Shown here: piece by piece, positions 7,385 to 14,821 of the stretch
How positions within the stretch are numbered: position 1 is the first letter of the stretch
Layout: every line of letters starts with the position of its first letter
Assembly (NCBI RefSeq): GCF_013520985.1
Contig: NZ_JACDTY010000006.1
Span: 280,336 to 344,335, forward strand
DNA: 64,000 nucleotides
Direction of reading: 5' to 3'
Source of the DNA: Mesorhizobium neociceri
GTDB lineage: Bacteria; Pseudomonadota; Alphaproteobacteria; Rhizobiales; Rhizobiaceae
Made by a program: the position numbers and the translations under genes
The notes under the pieces: generated by a model
Seen by the model: only the letters and a program-made list of their open reading frames with translations
Databases searched by the model: none
What the model was told of the DNA's origin: nothing

Positions 7385-8797
7385 TTGGAATTCGACCTGA
7401 AAACCATCGAGGCGCTGGCCCCCGATCAGGCGTCGCTGAGCGCCGCCTCGAAGCTGACCAGGCGCTCGAACTGGCCGCGGCTGGAAAAGAACGAGCAGCA
7501 GGCGCTGATCTGGGGGGAATGCCAGGGCTCCGGCTCCAACCCCTATCGCACCGTGGTCGACACTGGCGACCATGGCTACAAATGCACCTGCCCGTCGCGA
7601 AAGTTCCCGTGCAAGCACACGCTGGCACTGATGTGGATTGCCGCGACCGCGCCGGCCAGCTTCACATCAGCCGAATCAACACCGGAATGGGTGAATGACT
7701 GGCTTGGCCGGCGCAGGAAGACGACGCCCCAGCCGGCTGGTGCAAAGCCGGGCGCCGCAGCCAGCACGTCCGGCAAGAGCATCGGCGAGGCCTCGCAAGC
7801 GGATGAAGCCATCGCCGTCGATGACGCCGCCGCGACGGAGCGCCGTGAGGCGGCACAACGCAAGCGGGCGGAAGACACGCGTTCGGCGGTGGCGGGGGCG
7901 CTCGACGAACTCGACCAATGGATCGCCGACCAGCTGCGGCTCGGACTCTCCGCATTTGCCGATGCCAGCAGCGAGCGCTGCCGGCGGATTGCCGCGCGGC
8001 TGGTCGACATGAAGGCAACGGCACTTGCCGGGCGCATCGACGAGATTCCGGCGCGGTTGATGGCGCTGCGCAGCGAGGAGCGACCGGATGCGGCGATCCG
8101 TGAGCTTGGCAAGCTGGTGCTGCTGGCCAAGGCCTGGCGCTCAGCGCCGGACGATCCCGAACTGATAAGGCTGGTTTCGGCGTCCGAGACCCGCGACCAG
8201 GTGCTGGCCAATCCCGATTCAAAACATGTCGACAGCCATTGGGAAGTCATCGGCGAGAAGATCGAGACCCGCCGCGACGGTCTCGTCAGCCATTCGACAT
8301 GGCTGCTTGATCTGAAAAGTCCAACGCCGCAGTTTGCGTTGCTGCTCGATTTCTTCCCGGCCTCGGCCGGCCGCCGCTCGGCTGCGTTCACGCCCGGCGA
8401 CCGGTTCGATGCCCGCCTGGTGTTTTATCCGTCGCGCCAGCCGCTGCGGGCGCTGGTGGCGGAGCGCAAGGGCGACGTAGCGTCCGGCGCCTGGCCCGAT
8501 TTCGGGCTCGGCACTGTCAAGGATCCGCTGGCCGCGCACGCAGCGCATCAGGACACAGCACCCTGGTCCACCGACTGCCCGCTGATGCTGCCGGCCGGCG
8601 CGATCCTGCTCGACGAGCGTGGCGCTGCCTGGTGGCAAGCGGCGCAAGACCCGCAAGGGATCGCCCTGCCCGTCGCCGGCACTGTCGATCAGACCGTGCT
8701 TGGCCTCGATCTCGCGGCCACCGCAGCCCTTTGGAATGGCGCGCGGCTCGATCTATTGGCTGCGCAAAGCGGCTTCGGGAGGCTCGATCTGTCATGA
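7385..8797 (+). CDS. SWIM zinc finger protein, first gene of a five-gene MoxR/VWA operon
   Basis: A 470-aa protein with a SWIM-type zinc finger (C-x-C-x6-C-x-H, YKCTCPSRKFPCKH, about residues 65-78), a module used for DNA or protein binding. Residues ~110-160 are a polar, Ala-rich linker; the remaining two thirds are unassigned and Trp-containing, resembling the C-terminal part of other proteins in this operon type. Two TTG starts are possible (7358 and 7385). I favour 7385 (MEFDLKTIEAL) from the RBS-like GACGAGAGG and the promoter position. Its stop overlaps the next start (ATGA), showing tight coupling. The biochemical role is unknown. Confidence 0.85.
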   Translation: MEFDLKTIEALAPDQASLSAASKLTRRSNWPRLEKNEQQALIWGECQGSGSNPYRTVVDTGDHGYKCTCPSRKFPCKHTLALMWIAATAPASFTSAESTPEWVNDWLGRRRKTTPQPAGAKPGAAASTSGKSIGEASQADEAIAVDDAAATERREAAQRKRAEDTRSAVAGALDELDQWIADQLRLGLSAFADASSERCRRIAARLVDMKATALAGRIDEIPARLMALRSEERPDAAIRELGKLVLLAKAWRSAPDDPELIRLVSASETRDQVLANPDSKHVDSHWEVIGEKIETRRDGLVSHSTWLLDLKSPTPQFALLLDFFPASAGRRSAAFTPGDRFDARLVFYPSRQPLRALVAERKGDVASGAWPDFGLGTVKDPLAAHAAHQDTAPWSTDCPLMLPAGAILLDERGAAWWQAAQDPQGIALPVAGTVDQTVLGLDLAATAALWNGARLDLLAAQSGFGRLDLS

Positions 8798-10233
8798 ACG
8801 AGCTCGAACTGACCGGCCTGGCGACGATGCGCGACTGCTGGATCACCGGCGGAACCACGTTCGATCTGGCCCCGGCCGCATGGAAGGAAATCGCCGCCGG
8901 TGCAAACCTGGACGAGCGGGAGCGGCTGTTGCTGGCCATCGCCGCGCAGGCTCTCGATGTCGGCTTGCGGCCCGCGGCGCCGAAGACGCTGAAGCGGCGT
9001 CCGCCGCTGCCAAGGCTTGGCCTGCCGCTGCTGCCGGAGCGGTTGCGGCCGCTGTTGCGGGCTGCCCTGAAGAACGCCGCCGATGCGCGGCGCAAATCGC
9101 GTGTCGCGACGCTTGTCGCCAGTCGTGGCTATGTGCTGCATCCCCTGGACTGGATGCCATCGGCATCGGATCAGAACAGCCCTGACGTCTACGCCCCATG
9201 GATCGACTGGCAGGCCAGCGTGGAGGGGCTGAGGATTGCGCCGCAGGAGCAACTGACGTTGCAGAACTGGGACGATTTCTACCCCGCCGCGCGCCGCAGC
9301 GCACTGGCCGAGATGCGGCGCCGCGATCCGGCCACCGCCCGCAGCCTGATCGAAGCCAAGGCGCCGGGCGAACCGGCGGAAGTCAGGCTGGCGCTGATCG
9401 AACTGATGCATTTCGGCCTAACGCCGGAGGACGCGCCGTTCCTGAAAAGCCTCGCCACCGACCGCTCCGGCAAGGTGCAGGAGCTGGCGGGGCGGTTGCT
9501 GGCAAGGCTGGGCGAGCACGGCCGGCCGGGCGATGGCGGAGCCGACGACCCCGTTGCCGAACTCGCCGCCTTCATTGCAGAAGGCAAATCCGGCTTCATC
9601 CGCCGCCGCACCACCTACACGCCGGCAAAGCTGAAGTCGCCTGCGCAAGAAAGTCGTCGCGTCGACCTGTTTGCAAGCTGTTACCTTGTCGATCTTGCCG
9701 CGCGTTTCGGCAAGACAGAGTCCGATTTCATCGGGGCATGGCAGTTCGGCGTCGACGACAGAGCTGATCTGTCTCTCGTTCGGATGGTCGCGGTATCCGG
9801 CAGCGATGCCACGGTGGCACTGTTGGCAGATACGCTGGCCGCCGAGGGCGGCAAGCCGGCGCTTTTTGTCTTCCACCTGATGTTGCGTTTGGACAGCGGT
9901 AGGAAGCGTACCCTGATCAGGCAGATCCTGAAGGACGCGCAAAATCTTGAAGCGCTCAACCTGGTCGAAGGCGCCGAAGCAAGCTGGCTTGAATGGGGCG
10001 ATCTGACAAATGGCAAGGCGCTGTCGGCACTGCGTTCCAAGGTTGCGGGAAACGACGAGCCCGCGAAGCGAAGCGCAGACCACGCCTTGGAAACGATAGG
10101 CTTTCTTGCCACTGCGGCAACAGCGGAACGACTGATTGGCGACATCGTTGCGGCCGGCATGCCGCCGGCGGCGGCTTCGCTCGCTTTTCTGCGCCTCAAC
10201 GCGGCCCTGACCGGGTCTGGACCCAACACATGA
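8794..10233 (+). CDS. DUF5691-type conserved protein of the MoxR/VWA operon
   Basis: A 479-aa predicted soluble, helix-rich protein. It matches my recollection of the DUF5691 family: an N-terminal helical domain beginning MNELELTGLATMRDCWITGG, a middle segment (VLHPLDWMPSA... YAPWIDWQASVEG) and HEAT-like helices around residues 185-260 (RSALAEMRRRDPATARSLIE, ELMHFGLTPEDAPFLKSLA). No catalytic motif is visible. The gene overlaps the SWIM gene by 4 nt (ATGA) and is followed after 19 nt by the MoxR ATPase. A scaffold or substrate-adaptor role for the ATPase is inferred from context only. Confidence 0.8.
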   Translation: MNELELTGLATMRDCWITGGTTFDLAPAAWKEIAAGANLDERERLLLAIAAQALDVGLRPAAPKTLKRRPPLPRLGLPLLPERLRPLLRAALKNAADARRKSRVATLVASRGYVLHPLDWMPSASDQNSPDVYAPWIDWQASVEGLRIAPQEQLTLQNWDDFYPAARRSALAEMRRRDPATARSLIEAKAPGEPAEVRLALIELMHFGLTPEDAPFLKSLATDRSGKVQELAGRLLARLGEHGRPGDGGADDPVAELAAFIAEGKSGFIRRRTTYTPAKLKSPAQESRRVDLFASCYLVDLAARFGKTESDFIGAWQFGVDDRADLSLVRMVAVSGSDATVALLADTLAAEGGKPALFVFHLMLRLDSGRKRTLIRQILKDAQNLEALNLVEGAEASWLEWGDLTNGKALSALRSKVAGNDEPAKRSADHALETIGFLATAATAERLIGDIVAAGMPPAAASLAFLRLNAALTGSGPNT

Positions 10234-10252
10234 GCAATCGGAGAACAGCACC

Positions 10253-11332
10253 ATGAACGCAGCCATCCGTCTCCCGGTCGAGCAGGCCTACGCGTCCGAA
10301 TTGCAAGCGCTGGCGCGCAATGACGACCGGCAGAAGCCCGCCGGCTGGAGCCTGTCGCCAAAGGCCGTGCTGACCTATCTGCTCGGCGGCAAGGCAAGCG
10401 ACGGCACGGTGATCTCGCCGAAATATGTCGGCCGCCGCCGGCTGATGGAAACGGCGGTGGCCACGCTCGCCACCGATCGCGCGCTGCTTTTGCTCGGCGT
10501 TCCCGGCACTGCCAAGTCGTGGGTGTCTGAACATCTGGCCGCCGCCATCATGGGCAATTCCACGCTGATCGTGCAATGCACGGCCGGCACCGACGAGAAC
10601 CAGATCCGCTATGGCTGGAACTATGCGCAGCTTTTGGCCAAGGGTCCGAGCCAGGAAGCGCTGGTGCCGACGCCGCTCTACCGCGCCATGGAGAACGGCA
10701 AGCTCTGCCGGCTCGAAGAGCTGACGCGCATGGGGTCGGACGTGCAGGACACGCTGATCACCGTGCTGTCGGAAAAGATGATGCCGATCCCGGAGCTCAA
10801 CACCTCGCTCTACGCCCAACGCGGCTTCAACATCATCGCTACGGCAAACAATCGCGACAAGGGCGTCAACGAACTGTCCTCGGCGCTCAAGCGCCGCTTC
10901 AACGTGGTGGTGCTGCCGCTACCCGAAGACATGGCCGAAGAGGTGGCGATCGTTTCCAAACGGGTCGACGAGATGGCCGGCGGGCTCGACCTGCCGGTGC
11001 CGAAAAATGTCGGCGAGGAAATCGCCCGTGTGCTGACCATTTTTCGCGAGTTGCGCTCGGGTGCGACCGCCGACGGCAAGGTGACGCTGAAGACGCCTTC
11101 AGGCTCGCTGTCGACCGCCGAGGCGATCGCCACCATGGTTGGCGGCCTCAGCCAGGCGGCGTGGTTCGACAGCGGCAAGCTCGGCGCCGAAGGTCTTGCC
11201 GCCAGCCTTGTCGGCGCCATCATCAAGGACCCGGTTCAGGACAAGGTGGTGCTGGAGGAGTATCTCGAAACAGTGCTCAAGAAGCGGCCCGATTACGCCG
11301 GCTATTACGCGGCGCTGAACGCAGCGATTTGA
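10253..11332 (+). CDS. MoxR-family AAA+ ATPase
   Basis: A 359-aa AAA+ chaperone-like ATPase. Walker A is GVPGTAKS (residues 82-89). The Walker B position reads CRLEEL, with Glu-Glu where most MoxR proteins have Asp-Glu. Sensor 1 is FNIIATANNRDKGVNELSSALKRRF, which also carries the arginine finger; the C-terminal lid domain follows. MoxR ATPases typically work with a VWA-domain partner to remodel or activate a client complex, and such a partner is encoded three genes downstream in this operon. The client is unknown. The start ATG 10253 follows GGAGAACAGCACC. Confidence 0.92.
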   Translation: MNAAIRLPVEQAYASELQALARNDDRQKPAGWSLSPKAVLTYLLGGKASDGTVISPKYVGRRRLMETAVATLATDRALLLLGVPGTAKSWVSEHLAAAIMGNSTLIVQCTAGTDENQIRYGWNYAQLLAKGPSQEALVPTPLYRAMENGKLCRLEELTRMGSDVQDTLITVLSEKMMPIPELNTSLYAQRGFNIIATANNRDKGVNELSSALKRRFNVVVLPLPEDMAEEVAIVSKRVDEMAGGLDLPVPKNVGEEIARVLTIFRELRSGATADGKVTLKTPSGSLSTAEAIATMVGGLSQAAWFDSGKLGAEGLAASLVGAIIKDPVQDKVVLEEYLETVLKKRPDYAGYYAALNAAI

Positions 11333-11336
11333 GGTC

Positions 11337-13583
11337 ATGAGCGACGTCGCCTATTTCGGCATCCGCCATCACGGGCCGGGTTCCGCCGACAGCTTGGTGC
11401 AGGCGCTGCGGGACTTGCAGCCGGTCGCCGTGCTGATCGAAGGGCCGAGCGACGCGTCGGCGCTGCTGCCGCTGCTGGCGCGTGCGGAAATGCAGCCGCC
11501 GGTGGCGCTGCTTTGCTATCCAGAGGACGATCCGGCCGCGACCAGCTTCTGGCCATTCGCTGAGTTCTCGCCCGAATACCAGGCGGCGGTGTGGGCGGTG
11601 GAGAACAAGGCGGCGCTTAGGTTCATCGACCTGCCGTCGTCGGCGCGGTTCGCGCCAGCGACGGATAGCGCCGACAAGACCGATGAGGCCGAGGCCGAGC
11701 CCAAGGATGAAGCCGACGAGGATGGCGAGATCGCATCGCATCGCGACCCGATCGGCACGCTGGCTGAGGCCGCCGGCTACGAGGACGGTGAAAGCTGGTG
11801 GGCCGACATTATCGAGCAGAACCCGCAGCCGGGCCCGATCTTCGCGGCCATCGCCGATGCGATGACGACGCTGCGCGACGGCGAAGGCGCGATCGCGCCG
11901 TTCGAGGCCAAACGTGAAGCGCATATGCGGTTGGAAATCGCTGCCGCGCGCAAGGAATTCGACGGGCCGATCGCCGTCGTCTGCGGCGCATGGCACGTGC
12001 CGGCTTTGCAGGCCGCGCACACGCAGAAGAACGACCAGGCGCTGATCAAGGGAATTGCCCGGCGCAAAAGCACGATGACATGGGCGCCATGGACGGGACC
12101 GCGCCTGGCGCTGGGCTATGGCTATGGCGCCGGCGTCGTCGCGCCCGGCTGGTGCAAGCATCTGTGGCGCACGCGCGGGCGGCGCGACGCGGCGACGCTA
12201 TGGTTGGCGATGATCGCGGCGGTGTTGCGGACGAAGGGCCATCTGGTCTCGACGGCGTCGCTGATCGAAGCCGAGCGGCTTGCGCGCACACTGGCTGCTA
12301 TTCGCGAGCGACCGAAACCCGGCTTCGAGGAATTGCGCGACGCCGCGATCGCGGCACTGTTCAACGGAGAAGCGGTGCTGTGGACCCTCGTTGAAGCCGA
12401 GCTGCTTTTGGGCGCCGATGTCGGCGAAATTCCGCCCGACACGCCGCTGGCGCCGCTGATCGAGGATCTGCAGCGCAACCAGAAGGCGGCGCGGCTGAAG
12501 CCGGAGGCGCTGGAGCGCGAACTGTCGGTCGATTTGCGCAGCGAAAGCGGGCTGTTTCGATCGACATTGCTGCACCGGCTGAACGTGCTCGGCGTGCAAT
12601 GGGGCCGGCTGGCCGATGCCGGCCGCAGCCGCGGCACCTTTCGCGAAAAATGGACGCTGGCCTGGGAGCCGGAATATGCCGTGCGCCTGGTCGAGAACCT
12701 GATCTATGGCCCGACCATCGAAAAGGCCGCCAATGGCCGCCTGATCCAAATGCTCGGCGCCGCGGCCAGCCTCGACACGCTGGCAGCACTAGTCCAGAGC
12801 GCCATCACGGCGGACCTGTCGGAGGCCTCGAGCGCCGGCCTTGCGGCGCTGGAGGCGCGCGCGGCGCACAGCAGCGAGTGTCTGGAGATGCTCGCCTCGG
12901 TGCCGCCGCTTGCCGACATCATTCGTTACGGCGAGGCGCGCAAGACCGAAACCAACCGGCTGTCCGGTTTGTTGGAACGGCTGATCGTCGAAGGCGCGAT
13001 CGCGCTGCCCTATGCGGTGCGCGACCTGGACGAGCAGGCTGCCACGACACTGGTCGGCGCGGTGCGCAAGGCCGACGCGGCGATCCGCCTGGTCGAGCCG
13101 GGCGAAGACGTTCTCGTCGCCTGGCGCAACGGGTTGACCGGCGTGCTGGAAGGCCAGTGCTCGACAGCACTGCTCGCCGGCTGCGCCGCGCACCTCCTCT
13201 ACGAGGCCGGCCAGCTGTCGGCCGAGGACGCCGCCGGACTGCTCGGGCGCAGGCTGTCGCCGGGGACGCCGGTTGCACAGGCGGCGGGTTTCTTCGAAGG
13301 TTTCTTCAGCACCGCCGGCCAGCGGCTGATCTATGATGAAGGCCTGCGCGGTGCCGTCGATGCCTGGCTCAAATCGCTCGACGAGGACGCCTTCATCGCG
13401 CATCTGCCGCTGCTACGGCGTGTCTTCTCCAATCTGGACAGCATGGAGCGCCGGCGGCTGATCGAGGCAGTGCTCGGCCGCACCGCGCGGCTGCCTGCCG
13501 GGCTGACGCCGGCGCCGGATGGCGGCGAGGGTTGGCGCCGGCATCTGGAGAAGCTTGGGCCCTTGCTGGCGGGCGGAGTATGA
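11337..13583 (+). CDS. DUF5682-type protein, TraB/EreA-like N-terminal motifs
   Basis: A 748-aa protein that begins with YFGIRHHGPGS (residues 5-15), the hallmark I associate with DUF5682, and carries VVCGAWHVPALQ near residue 213. The paired HHGPG and GAWH motifs resemble the metal-site histidines of the TraB/ChaN/EreA-like superfamily, so a hydrolase fold is plausible but unproven. Residues ~115-140 are an acidic linker. The C-terminal half is helical and rich in Leu/Ala, with HEAT-like character. It starts 4 nt after moxR and overlaps the VWA gene by 4 nt (ATGA). It is the largest subunit of the operon and may be the client or effector. Confidence 0.8.
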   Translation: MSDVAYFGIRHHGPGSADSLVQALRDLQPVAVLIEGPSDASALLPLLARAEMQPPVALLCYPEDDPAATSFWPFAEFSPEYQAAVWAVENKAALRFIDLPSSARFAPATDSADKTDEAEAEPKDEADEDGEIASHRDPIGTLAEAAGYEDGESWWADIIEQNPQPGPIFAAIADAMTTLRDGEGAIAPFEAKREAHMRLEIAAARKEFDGPIAVVCGAWHVPALQAAHTQKNDQALIKGIARRKSTMTWAPWTGPRLALGYGYGAGVVAPGWCKHLWRTRGRRDAATLWLAMIAAVLRTKGHLVSTASLIEAERLARTLAAIRERPKPGFEELRDAAIAALFNGEAVLWTLVEAELLLGADVGEIPPDTPLAPLIEDLQRNQKAARLKPEALERELSVDLRSESGLFRSTLLHRLNVLGVQWGRLADAGRSRGTFREKWTLAWEPEYAVRLVENLIYGPTIEKAANGRLIQMLGAAASLDTLAALVQSAITADLSEASSAGLAALEARAAHSSECLEMLASVPPLADIIRYGEARKTETNRLSGLLERLIVEGAIALPYAVRDLDEQAATTLVGAVRKADAAIRLVEPGEDVLVAWRNGLTGVLEGQCSTALLAGCAAHLLYEAGQLSAEDAAGLLGRRLSPGTPVAQAAGFFEGFFSTAGQRLIYDEGLRGAVDAWLKSLDEDAFIAHLPLLRRVFSNLDSMERRRLIEAVLGRTARLPAGLTPAPDGGEGWRRHLEKLGPLLAGGV

Positions 13584-14821
13584 CGATGGACGACGAAACA
13601 AGCGGGGAAAGCTTGGCCATTGCGTCGGCCGATGGCGGACGCGAGCGCCGCTGGCGGCTGGCGATCGGCGCCGATGACGAAGCTTCCTCGGCCCTTTCCA
13701 GTGACGACAAAAAACTGTCTTCGGCGCTCGATGCACTTTACGGCGACGGCGCCAATGCCGATTCCGACCCGCGCAAGCGGCGCGGCGGACTTGGCCGCTC
13801 GGCGCCGCGCGTCGCGCAATGGATGGGCGATATCCGCTCCTTCTTTCCTGCGCAGGTGGTCCAGATCGTCCAGAAGGATGCTTTTGAGCGGCTAAACCTG
13901 AAGCAGATGCTGATGGAGCCGGAATTCCTCAAGGCGATCGAGGCCGACGTCAATCTCGTCGCCGACCTGATTTCGCTGCGCTCGGTGATGCCGGCCAAGA
14001 CCAAGGACATCGCCCGTACCATCATCGCCGACATCGTCGCCAAGCTGATGCAGCGGCTGGAGCAGAAGACCGCCGAGGCGATCCGCGGCGCGCTCGACCG
14101 CGCGCGGCGCACCAACCGGCCGCGTCAGCGCGACATCGACTGGCCGCGCACCATCTCGGCCAACCTTCGCCACTACCAGCCCGAGCACAAAACCATCGTG
14201 CCGGAAAAGCTCGTCGGCTTCATGCGCAAGCAGCGCCGGCTGGTCGATCTCGACGAGGTGGTGCTGTGCGTCGACCAGTCCGGCTCGATGGCGAGTTCGG
14301 TGATCTACGCCTCGATCTTCGCTGCGGTCATGGCTTCGCTGCCGGTGGTGCGCACCAAATTGGTCTGTTTCGACACCGCCATCGTCGACCTGACCGAAGA
14401 GCTCAGCGACCCTGTCGAAGTGCTGTTCGGCGTACAGCTCGGTGGCGGCACTGACATCAACCAGGCGGTCGCCTATTGCGCCGAGCGCATCGAGCGGCCG
14501 ACCAAATCGCACTTCGTGCTGATCACCGACCTCTATGAAGGCGGCAACGGCCAGGAATTGCTGCGGCGGCTGGCGGCGCTGGTCCGATCCGGCGTCAATG
14601 TCGTCGTGCTACTGGCGCTCACCGATCAGGGCCGGCCAGGCTACGATCCGGCGATGTCGGCCTCGGTCGCAGCGCTTGGCATTCCGGTCTTCGCCTGCAC
14701 GCCGGACCTGTTTCCCGACATGATGGCGTCGGCGCTGCGACGCGAGGATATCGGCGCCTGGGCTGCCGGCGCCGACATCAAGCTGATCCGCGCCGAGACC
14801 GAAGCGAGCAGTCAGGCCTGA
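13580..14821 (+). CDS. VWA (von Willebrand factor A) domain protein, MoxR partner
   Basis: A 413-aa protein whose C-terminal half is a VWA domain with an intact MIDAS: DQSGS near residue 232 (VVLCVDQSGSMASSVIYAS), a threonine in LGGGTDINQA and an aspartate in LITDLYEGG. The N-terminal ~200 residues are a helical region (IRSFFPAQVVQIVQKDAFER... LRSVMPAKTKDIART) typical of VWA proteins encoded with MoxR. Metal-dependent binding of a partner, driven by the MoxR ATPase, is the usual model. ATG 13580 overlaps the previous stop; ATG 13586 is an alternative. The stop at 14819-14821 directly abuts the end of clpV on the other strand. Confidence 0.9.
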   Translation: MTMDDETSGESLAIASADGGRERRWRLAIGADDEASSALSSDDKKLSSALDALYGDGANADSDPRKRRGGLGRSAPRVAQWMGDIRSFFPAQVVQIVQKDAFERLNLKQMLMEPEFLKAIEADVNLVADLISLRSVMPAKTKDIARTIIADIVAKLMQRLEQKTAEAIRGALDRARRTNRPRQRDIDWPRTISANLRHYQPEHKTIVPEKLVGFMRKQRRLVDLDEVVLCVDQSGSMASSVIYASIFAAVMASLPVVRTKLVCFDTAIVDLTEELSDPVEVLFGVQLGGGTDINQAVAYCAERIERPTKSHFVLITDLYEGGNGQELLRRLAALVRSGVNVVVLLALTDQGRPGYDPAMSASVAALGIPVFACTPDLFPDMMASALRREDIGAWAAGADIKLIRAETEASSQA

